Assembly (NCBI GenBank): GCA_020429485.1
Contig: JAGQLK010000025.1
Coordinates: 1-10,733, forward strand
Source: Candidatus Dojkabacteria bacterium
Lineage (GTDB): Bacteria; Patescibacteriota; Dojkabacteria; B142; OLB20
Direction of reading: 5' to 3'
DNA length: 10,733 nucleotides
The stretch's first letter is position 1; every line of letters begins with the position of its first letter. A model generated the notes under the pieces. It did no database searches. It was not told the origin of the DNA and saw nothing but the letters and a program-made list of their open reading frames with translations. Positions 1 through 6,400 of this stretch are shown in pieces. Position numbers and translations under genes: made by a program.

Positions 1-130
1 AGTATGTGAGAATCGCTACAAGTGCTTTGCGTAGGTTGCTTGTTTCCCAAGCTTTGTCTTGTTCTACCCGGAGATTTCTATTCTTTAGCTGCTCTATTTC
101 ACTTCTTAGCTGCTGTATTTCCTTTTCCAT
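1..130 (-). CDS. Small coiled-coil plus membrane protein, N-terminal part (runs off left edge)
   Basis: The reverse strand reads an open frame from an ATG at 128-130 to the window edge, giving 43 residues without a stop. Residues 2-25 are Glu/Gln/Leu-rich heptad-like sequence (EIQQLRSEIEQL), so a short coiled coil is likely. A DKAWETS motif follows at about 25-31, and then a hydrophobic stretch begins (ALVAILTY), probably the first membrane segment. I recall small proteins of this layout (charged coiled coil, DKAWETS, then one or two membrane helices) as widespread conserved hypotheticals in Patescibacteria. That is from memory, and no function is known to me. Its start lies inside the end of lgt (32-nt overlap, different frame), so it is probably the last or next gene of the leftward operon and is translated by coupling. 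There is no Shine-Dalgarno sequence. The C-terminus is not in the window. Confidence 0.72.
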   Translation of the reverse strand, partial: MEKEIQQLRSEIEQLKNRNLRVEQDKAWETSNLRKALVAILTY

Positions 131-962
131 TTCTAAATACAAACAAATAATAAACTATTATTACAATCATCAACACAATACTCGTTAACTGCGCAGTTGA
201 AAACTTCCAGATTATATTAGGCTCTAATCTTATCATGTCGACTGCAAAGCGAACTATACTATAGCCAAAGAGATATAACAGAATAAAGAACCCATCACTT
301 TTTACTCCTCTCCTCTTGTATAGATTGTAAAGAATAAGAAACAAAACCATGTTGCCAATTTGTTCGTATAAAAATGCGGGATGATGGTAGCTTTCTTTAG
401 CATTAATGTATTGCCCCCATGGCAAGCTAGTTGCGCCACCATATAACTCCTGATTAGCAAAGTTTCCTAACCTACCGATCATATGAGCTAACGGGAAAAA
501 TATACTAGTTAATTCTAAACCCTTAATAAGGTTTACTTTTCTTTTACGTGTATATAGATATGCTCCTAATACACCGCCGACCATACCTCCGAAAATACCT
601 AATCCCCCATTCCAGACGTACAGCGCATCAATCAACTTATCTTGGTAAAGATGGAAATCAGTTATAACATGCCATAGTCTCGCAAAAATAATACCTGGAA
701 TTATCATCCAGACAAGTGCTTCATCCAATTTTAGATCTTTCATATCTTTCTGACCAGCAGACTCCTGCTCCACCATAAAACCTGCCACAGCAATTCCTAT
801 CAAGATAAAAAAACTGTACAAACGAATATTAATAAGACTAATCTGAATTGTTTGAGGAAAGTCTAATTTACCCCTTAAGAAAGGAAATATGATTATTAAG
901 TAAACAAGAAATGCACTAATAACGTACAGAGAAAATTTATTCCGCTTTAAGAAAGATAACAT
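99..962 (-). CDS. lgt: Prolipoprotein diacylglyceryl transferase
   Basis: Lgt transfers diacylglycerol from phosphatidylglycerol to the lipobox cysteine of prolipoproteins in the cytoplasmic membrane, the first step of lipoprotein maturation. The 287-residue protein is strongly hydrophobic with about seven or eight membrane segments. The family signature GRLGNFANQELYG lies at 163-175. By alignment to E. coli Lgt, R164, N167, E172 and G175 match the essential R143, N146, E151 and G154. Y49 in IRLYSFF matches the conserved Tyr26. The loop WNGGLGIFGG (117-126) corresponds to the E. coli GG-x-SFHGG loop but has Phe where E. coli has His103. There is an extra N-terminal hydrophobic segment (about 10-29) before the usual first helix. 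The start ATG directly follows the TAG stop of the upstream reductase with no gap, indicating co-transcription and coupling. The stop is TGA. No lspA is visible nearby. Confidence 0.95.
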   Translation of the reverse strand: MLSFLKRNKFSLYVISAFLVYLIIIFPFLRGKLDFPQTIQISLINIRLYSFFILIGIAVAGFMVEQESAGQKDMKDLKLDEALVWMIIPGIIFARLWHVITDFHLYQDKLIDALYVWNGGLGIFGGMVGGVLGAYLYTRKRKVNLIKGLELTSIFFPLAHMIGRLGNFANQELYGGATSLPWGQYINAKESYHHPAFLYEQIGNMVLFLILYNLYKRRGVKSDGFFILLYLFGYSIVRFAVDMIRLEPNIIWKFSTAQLTSIVLMIVIIVYYLFVFRNGKGNTAAKK

Positions 963-1661
963 CTAATAAAATTGCTCAAAATGTATTTGCTCTTTTGCAA
1001 TATTTTTAGCAAGAAGTTTAGTTTGAACGTCTTCAATCATGTTCCTTGAACCGCATATATAACAATCTATATCTGCATTTTCTTTTATCATATCCTGATA
1101 ATATTCTGTAATTCTACCCTTGTTTCCTTGCCAAGCATCTGAGGGCTGAGAAACTGTAAGAGTATAATTAAAGTTTTCATATTTACTAGCTAATTCCTCG
1201 AGAACACTCTCATAAAAGACCCCTTCTTCATGTCTAAATCCAATAAATAAATGAATTTCACGATTACTTTGCTCTTGTTCAAGTGCAAATTTAATCATAC
1301 TCAAAAAAGGTACTAAGCCTGTCCCTGTAGCAAAGAAATACGCTGGTTTGGAGTTGCTTTGGTAAGTGAAGTTTCCAAGTGGGAAAAGAAACTGAACTTC
1401 ATCTTCTACTTTAATATTCTCAAAAAATTGTGATCCCGGGCCACCTGCAACTGTATCAGCGATAAGATCAATGAATGCCTCACCTGGGACAGAAGCAATA
1501 GAATAACTTCTCCTTGTATTTGGAGCAACTAATATCGTTGCGAATTGCCCTGGCTGAAAATCTAAGGGTTCATCATTTACATTAGCAATCCTTACTAAAT
1601 ATGTATCATGAGCTATCTCTTGTTTATCAGTTACTTTTAGTGTTAAGTTTTGTACTGCCAT
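963..1661 (-). CDS. Ferredoxin-NAD(P)+ reductase-like FAD-binding oxidoreductase
   Basis: This 232-residue protein has the two-domain ferredoxin-NADP reductase fold and no iron-sulfur domain. The N-terminal FAD barrel has FQPGQF (35-40) and the flavin motif RRSYSIAS (50-57). A second flavin-phosphate segment, GGPGSQFF (73-80), follows. The C-terminal NAD(P) domain starts with ATGTGLVPFLSM (from 111), where GTGLVP is the nucleotide loop. CGSRNMIEDV near 203-212 is the usual C-terminal nicotinamide-side motif. The chain ends FEQFY, with an aromatic last residue as in many family members that stack Tyr on the flavin. It would pass electrons between NAD(P)H and a carrier such as ferredoxin, flavodoxin or a small redox protein. 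No partner is encoded here, so the substrate is unknown. PyrK-type subunits were considered, but the cysteine cluster they carry is absent. It sits directly upstream of lgt in one operon. Confidence 0.88.
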   Translation of the reverse strand: MAVQNLTLKVTDKQEIAHDTYLVRIANVNDEPLDFQPGQFATILVAPNTRRSYSIASVPGEAFIDLIADTVAGGPGSQFFENIKVEDEVQFLFPLGNFTYQSNSKPAYFFATGTGLVPFLSMIKFALEQEQSNREIHLFIGFRHEEGVFYESVLEELASKYENFNYTLTVSQPSDAWQGNKGRITEYYQDMIKENADIDCYICGSRNMIEDVQTKLLAKNIAKEQIHFEQFY

Positions 1662-1685
1662 AAAGTTTACTTATTTGTAGATATC

Positions 1686-1697
1686 TAATACGTATTA
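1686..1697. promoter_or_regulatory. 12-bp palindrome in the leader of the reductase-lgt operon
   Basis: TAATACGTATTA is a perfect 12-bp palindrome in the 57-bp gap between the acidic-protein gene and the reductase gene. On the reverse strand a TTGTGA hexamer (about 1708-1713) lies 18 nt ahead of a TATTAG hexamer that overlaps the palindrome, so this could be a weak promoter with an operator. Palindromes of this length arise by chance in AT-rich spacers, so the support is thin. Confidence 0.25.
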
Positions 1698-1718
1698 TTC
1701 AGATTTTATCACAAGGAG

Positions 1719-2003
1719 TTAACCTACTACGTTATCGCCTGCTGGTGTACTCTCTTCATCAGCGCTCTCTTCGCTTCCCTGAGATAATTCAGGATCATTG
1801 TCTAAATCACCAATTTCCATATCACCAGAAGTAACAGGGATTTCATCCTCATGCTCTTCCATTTCATCAGGATCCATATTGTTATCTGCTAGCGCAGCAG
1901 CCTGGACGTCATCAGAATAAAAACTATCATCACTACTATTATCATCGTCATCATCACCAACAAAGCTCTTCACAGCATCATCTAAGAAGTTATCATCTGA
2001 CAT
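1719..2003 (-). CDS. Extremely acidic low-complexity protein of unknown function
   Basis: I do not recognise a family. The 94-residue product contains 23 Asp and 11 Glu (about 36 percent acidic) against a single Lys (K12) and no Arg, so the net charge is near -33. It opens with a short segment that could be an amphipathic helix (FLDDAVKSFVG, about 6-16), followed by a run of five Asp at 17-21 and Ser/Asp-rich sequence. A second acidic stretch, PDEMEEHEDE, lies at about 45-54. There is no signal peptide, membrane segment or cysteine. The chain is probably intrinsically disordered. It could be a nucleic-acid mimic, a divalent-cation binder or a disordered tail partner of a basic protein, but nothing visible chooses between these. 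It lies 57 bp upstream of the reductase gene in the same direction. The ATG at 2001-2003 has no Shine-Dalgarno sequence. Confidence 0.72.
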   Translation of the reverse strand: MSDDNFLDDAVKSFVGDDDDDNSSDDSFYSDDVQAAALADNNMDPDEMEEHEDEIPVTSGDMEIGDLDNDPELSQGSEESADEESTPAGDNVVG

Positions 2004-2036
2004 AATCGATTTTTAATATTTAATAATAAACTCATA

Positions 2037-2065
2037 ATAACAATATGTTGATCGAGATAACAATA
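2037..2065. repeat. Two 9-nt direct repeats, 20-nt period, upstream of the acidic-protein gene
   Basis: ATAACAATA occurs at 2037-2045 and again at 2057-2065, a spacing of two helical turns, in the 63-bp gap between the zinc-ribbon and acidic-protein genes. The reverse-strand form contains TATTGTTA, which also occurs once on the forward strand at 2244-2251 in the nearby divergent promoter region. The repeats could be regulator sites or AT-rich coincidence. Confidence 0.3.
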
Positions 2066-2066
2066 G

Positions 2067-2222
2067 TTACTCGCAACATGGATCTTTAAACCCACAGTTA
2101 TGGCATATTGCTTCTTTAGAGCCATTGATATTTCCTATCAATTCATTACATCTAGGACAAGGTTGCTTTTTATTTGCAATTAGCCAGTCTAGATCATACT
2201 TATTCTGTGTTTGATTCTCCAA
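2067..2222 (-). CDS. Small zinc-ribbon protein, TTG start
   Basis: A 51-residue frame on the reverse strand ends with TAA at 2067-2069. It has two CxxC knuckles: CPRC at residues 22-25 and CHNC at 40-43, separated by 14 residues (NELIGNINGSKEAI). This is the classic spacing of a rubredoxin-like zinc ribbon binding one zinc. A CC pair lies near the end at 49-50. The N-terminal 21 residues are polar, with a YDLDWLIANKK stretch that resembles a short helix. No ATG is available: the frame is closed by a TAA immediately before the TTG at 2220-2222, so TTG is the likely start unless the protein begins later. Such stand-alone ribbons often bind nucleic acid or a protein partner, but no function can be assigned here. 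It is the first gene of the leftward group and is divergent from the gene at 2270. Confidence 0.68.
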   Translation of the reverse strand: MENQTQNKYDLDWLIANKKQPCPRCNELIGNINGSKEAICHNCGFKDPCCE

Positions 2223-2269
2223 TTAGTTTCAAGGTAATATTAACTATTGTTAGTATAAAATAACTAATT
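2223..2269. promoter_or_regulatory. Divergent promoter region
   Basis: This 47-bp spacer must contain the start signals of both the leftward zinc-ribbon gene and the rightward DUF1232-like gene. On the forward strand TATAAA (2254-2259) sits 10 nt before the ATG. On the reverse strand TATACT overlaps almost the same bases. No convincing -35 boxes are visible, and the resulting leaders would be very short. Confidence 0.35.
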
Positions 2270-2513
2270 ATGAAGAACTTTATCAAGAAATACTGGTTAA
2301 TAATTATTTCTCTTATTTATCTTGTTTGGCCATTGGATATAGTATCCGAGCTTCTTGGACCTATTGGGCTCATTGATGACGGAGCAGTTCTATTAACTTC
2401 CTATTGGACTTATTGACGATGGAGCAGTTTTATTAACTGCTATAGCAAATGAAGCTTATAAGCACTACAAAGCAAAGAAAGAAGCTGAGAAGAGTGACGA
2501 TTCTGAAAACTAA
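2270..2513 (+). pseudogene. DUF1232/YkvA-like small membrane protein, frame broken by a 40-nt duplication
   Basis: From the ATG at 2270 the frame encodes a basic N-terminus, one hydrophobic segment (WLIIISLIYLVW, about 9-20), and then PLDIVSELLGPIGLIDDGAVL. The motif order YL-x-WP-x-D, GPIG, LDD/IDDGAVLL is that of the short DUF1232 (YkvA-like) family. The frame hits TGA at 2414-2416 after 48 residues because positions 2360-2399 are repeated as 2400-2439 and 40 is not a multiple of three. In the shifted frame the second copy repeats PIGLIDDGAVLLT and runs on through AIANEAYKHYKAKKEAEK to TAA at 2511-2513. Removing one copy restores a 67-residue protein with a charged tail. The function of DUF1232 is not known to me; the proteins are membrane-anchored. 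The break may be an assembly artefact rather than a real mutation (see findings). Confidence 0.7.
2360..2439 (+). repeat. Imperfect 40-nt tandem duplication
   Basis: Copy one is 2360-2399 and copy two is 2400-2439; 34 of 40 positions match. Both begin CCTATTGG and end TTATTAACT or CTATTAACT plus one base. Read in the frame of the host gene, five of the six differences are synonymous: GGG/GGA, CTC/CTT, GAT/GAC, GAC/GAT and CTA/TTA. The sixth is the junction base itself. Confidence 0.93.
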
Positions 2514-2547
2514 GTCGTTACAATAAATAATAACCAATCGATTTATC

Positions 2548-3366
2548 ATGCAAGAAATAAACAAGCTACTACATAAACATCTTAGTAAATTATTTGTACT
2601 TCAGTTCGCATTTATTGCCCTGCTATTCTTAGTAATAGTAATTTTAATAGGTCGAATAGTTATTCTGAATCAGAAATACGATGATAAAACACCTGAGCCA
2701 GCATATACTGGTTCAACTGTAACTTTCATAGAGCCCACTGGAATATATAATGCCAATAAGAGTACAACCTTAGTTGGATATATTAGGGATTCTGGGCTAA
2801 GTAGCTATCAAAACTCAGATTTAGGATTTGAGAATACAGATTTTCAAATAACTGATTTTAGTGGACAATATTATGATTCAGAAATAAAAGGATTCTTCTT
2901 AGATATAGATACTGAACTTATAGCCCAATTTAATAATCAATGTGTACAACTCCAAGGTGATATTAGAGAACTTCTGTATCAAGATTTTTCAGGTGATTAT
3001 CATTCTGACTTTTTAGGCAGAAAGATGCTTACCAATATTGAAAATGTATCTGAATCAGATGAGTGTTCAAAGAGTCACCTAATCAGTGCATACCCAGAAG
3101 AGCTTACTACATTAACAGGTGTAATCAACTATAACACTCAAAACCCTGCACCAGATATTATTTATGTTTATGAGTTAGATTTTGATACTCCGCAACCAAT
3201 AGAAAATAGTAGTGGCAATCCAATTAATTCAATCAATGTGATCCCTGTTTCTAGTTATGTAGAAGATAAGTTACTAAATAAACTAGGGTCAGAGGTTACT
3301 TTAGACGGTTACCTTGTCTGGAGTTATGCTGAGTCTAGAGTATTCTATGTAACAGATATTAGGTAA
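2548..3366 (+). CDS. Membrane-anchored extracytoplasmic protein of unknown function, possible tandem OB-like repeats
   Basis: I do not recognise a family for this 272-residue protein. Residues 1-14 are basic and polar, 15-40 form one strong membrane helix, and the remainder is a polar, beta-rich, probably exported domain. The basic side precedes the helix, so an N-in/C-out topology is expected. An internal two-fold pattern is visible. TTLVGYI (73-79) recurs as TTLTGVI (187-193). CVQLQGDI (132-139) recurs as EVTLDGYL near the C-terminus. RKMLTNI (158-164) recurs as RVFYVTDI at the end. This alternating xVxLxG arrangement resembles OB-fold strands, which is inference only. The only cysteines, C132 and C173, could form a disulfide. 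The gene starts 34 bp after the broken DUF1232-like gene and ends 109 bp before ileS. No lipobox or catalytic motif was seen. Confidence 0.8.
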   Translation: MQEINKLLHKHLSKLFVLQFAFIALLFLVIVILIGRIVILNQKYDDKTPEPAYTGSTVTFIEPTGIYNANKSTTLVGYIRDSGLSSYQNSDLGFENTDFQITDFSGQYYDSEIKGFFLDIDTELIAQFNNQCVQLQGDIRELLYQDFSGDYHSDFLGRKMLTNIENVSESDECSKSHLISAYPEELTTLTGVINYNTQNPAPDIIYVYELDFDTPQPIENSSGNPINSINVIPVSSYVEDKLLNKLGSEVTLDGYLVWSYAESRVFYVTDIR

Positions 3367-3415
3367 CTAAAGTACGTTTTTGCATCATTTTATATTCGCA
3401 AAGCTATATCCTGCC

Positions 3416-3444
3416 TTCAGTAATTATTTAATACATTGTATAAT
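3416..3444 (+). promoter_or_regulatory. Likely ileS promoter
   Basis: A perfect TATAAT lies at 3439-3444, with a weak TTCAGT at 3416-3421 and a 17-nt spacer. The predicted start near 3451 gives a leader of about 25 nt before the GTG at 3476. That is too short for a T-box, and no antiterminator structure is visible. Confidence 0.5.
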
Positions 3445-3458
3445 TGCTACATTGTATA
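3432..3458 (+). repeat. Two perfect 11-nt direct repeats at the ileS promoter
   Basis: TACATTGTATA occurs at 3432-3442 and at 3448-3458, a period of 16 nt. The first copy overlaps the TATAAT hexamer and the second covers the expected transcription start, so the pair could be a regulator site or a duplicated -10 region. Confidence 0.5.
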
Positions 3459-3475
3459 TTTAAAAATTAAGAAAC

Positions 3476-6400
3476 GTGTTTGATAAAGTAAACCCAAGAC
3501 AAAGTTTCCCTGAGCTGGAAGACAACATAACTAAATTCTGGAAAGAGCATAATATTTTTAAGAAATCTATTGAGCAAAGAGATCCAGAAAATAAGTACGT
3601 CTTTTATGATGGGCCACCTTTTATTACTGGCGCACCTCATTATGGATCGTTACTTCCTACAATTGCTAAGGATGTAATTCCAAGATATCAAACAATGAAT
3701 GGGAAATACGTAGAAAGACAATGGGGATGGGATGCTCATGGATTACCTATCGAAAATAAAGTAGAAAAGCAACTTGGCATTGAGAACAGACGTCAAATAG
3801 AAGAATATGGAATTCAGAAGTTTGTTGATGCCTGCTACGAATATACAAAAAATACATCAGCAGAATGGAAATGGTATATCGATAAAATTGGTAGATGGGT
3901 TGACTTTGATAACAGCTACAAGACAATGGACCAAGATTATATGGAGTCAGTAATCTGGGTATTCAAGCAAATATTTGAAAAAGATCTAATCTACGAAGGT
4001 ACCCGAACATCTTTGTACTGTACTAGATGTGGAACTCCAGTTTCGAATTTTGAAATTGCAATGGATAATTCATATGCAGATATGGAAGATCCAGCTGTCA
4101 CTATTAGGTTCCCAGTTATAACAGAAGGTAAATTTAAAGATGCAAGTATACTAGCTTGGACTACTACACCTTGGACATTACCATCAAATAAAGCACTGGT
4201 TGTAGACCCAGAAGAAGATTATGTTCTAATTTCAATAAATGACGAAAAGATAATATTAGCTAAGAAGAGAGCTGAATATGTATTAAAAGAACATGTACAT
4301 AATGTCGAGGATACTTTTAAAGGAGAAGAACTAGTTGGGCTCAAGTATAAACCACCATTTGATTATTTCGAGGCAACTGATGATGAGCATAAAGTTTACA
4401 GCTTTGAAGGAATGGTACACATGGAAGAAGGCACAGGTATCGTGCACTCTGCACCTGGCTTTGGAGATATCGACACAGAGATGGGAGCTCATTACAAACT
4501 TACAAATGCTATGAGCATCGATGATGCAGGTAAATATATTGCAAAAGTAAAAGATTACGAAGGCATATATGTAAAAGATGCTGATGAGAAGATAATTGCT
4601 GACCTGACTGAAGCGGGAATTCTATTCAAATCTGATAGGATAGTTCATAGATATCCATACTGTTGGAGATGCGAGACACCATTAATCCATAAAGCACAAC
4701 CATCGTGGTATATAAATATAGATAAAATCAGAGAAGAACTAATTGCTAATAACGAACATATCAACTGGGTACCAGATCATCTAAAAGAAGGTAGATTTAA
4801 GAAAGGTATTGAAGTTGCACCAGATTGGGGAATCTCCAGAACTAGATTCTGGGCTACTCCAATGCCAGTATGGCAATTAGTTAAGAAAAATGATTCAGGC
4901 GAACAAGAAGTTGTCGAACGAGTTGTTATTGGATCAAGAGATGAACTTAGAGAAAAGTCCGTGCAGCCAATAACCAAAGTAATATTGGTCAGGCATGCTA
5001 CACGAGATAAATCTGAACATGATGGAGAATTAACTGAAGATGGTTGGAAAGAAGTAGAAAAACTCAATGAATTACTAGCATCACAAGAAGTCGATGCAAT
5101 CTACACATCTACAATGAAAAGATGTAAGCAGACAATTGATGAATTTGCTTCCAACAAGGGTCTTACTCCAATTGAAGATGATACCTTCGGAAGTGTTGAT
5201 GTGCGTATGAGATCAGACGATTTACTAGATCCTCTTGTTGCAAAGCATAATGTACAATTCGTAAGTGAATTACCAGAAGAAGTTGTAGCTGAAACATTGA
5301 AAGAGGACTTGAATAAATTAGAAGAAGGATTCAAGAAAATCCTCAAGGAAAACGAAGGTAAATCAATTGTTATTTCAACTCATGGAGAACAGATTGCATT
5401 CATCAAACATTTATTTGAAAGAAAGAACATAACAGAGGGTTATGCAGCAGAAATAGCTAAAGGATCATTCATAACAATGTACTTCGTCGGAGATGAATTA
5501 CTAGATCTGCACAGACCAAAGATTGATAAAATTACTATTAAAGGAGAGAAAGGTGAACTAACAAGAGTAGAAGATGTTTTGGATGTTTGGCTTGATAGTG
5601 GTTCTATGCCTTATGCATCTAAACACTACCCTTTCCAAGATCGAACAGATTTTGAAGATAATTACCCTGCTGATTTCATTGTAGAATACATCGCTCAAAC
5701 AAGAGCATGGTTCTACGTAATGCATGTAATTTCAACTGCATTAATGGGTAGTCACTCATTTAAGAATGTAATAACAACTGGTGTACTATCTGGTACAGAT
5801 GGTAGAAAAATGAGTAAGAGCTATGGAAATTATCCTGATCCTAAAGGAGTACTTGAAGAAATTGGAGCTGAAGCATTGAGATTATATATGATGGGTTCAC
5901 CTATTATGATAGGTGGCGACATGGACTTTAACGAGCAAACATTAAAAGAACAAATCAAAACAATCATATTACCTCTTTGGAATAGCTATTCATTCTTTGT
6001 TACTTATGCAAATATGCATAAATGGGAACCAGATAAAATTCTAGCCGCAAATATTCGTACTGATAATCCAGATACGACTCATATACAATGGGATCATATA
6101 CCATTTGATAATCCTAAGAATAAACTAGATGTATGGATAATAGCTAAATTACAGCTTTTCATCAGGGATGTAAGAATCGCTTTAGATAGTTACAATACAC
6201 CTGCAACGGTTAGATTATTCCCAGAGATGATCAATGATTTATCGAGATGGTATATAAGAAGGTCAAGAGATAGATTTGCAGAAGGTGATAAAGATGCCCT
6301 AGATACGCTTTACTATGTACTAGTTGAAATGTCTAAAGTTATGGCACCAATCACACCTTTCGTGACTGAGGCAATTTACCAGAACCTTGTAGCTATGCAG

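Noticed and set aside
99..101. Reassignment of TGA, as in some related lineages
   Set aside because: TGA ends lgt at the expected length, and all recognisable Trp and Gly positions in IleRS use standard codons.
6..188. Forward open frame of 60 residues at the left edge
   Set aside because: It is antisense to the lgt end and the coiled-coil gene, is low-complexity Ser/Phe/Cys, and the reverse strand has a far better frame with a recognisable motif.
3367..3475. Possible T-box or terminator ahead of ileS (TTTGC at 3379-3383 pairing with GCAAA at 3398-3402)
   Set aside because: The stem is only 5 bp with a 14-nt loop, there is no T-box core or T-tract, and the spacer is far too short.
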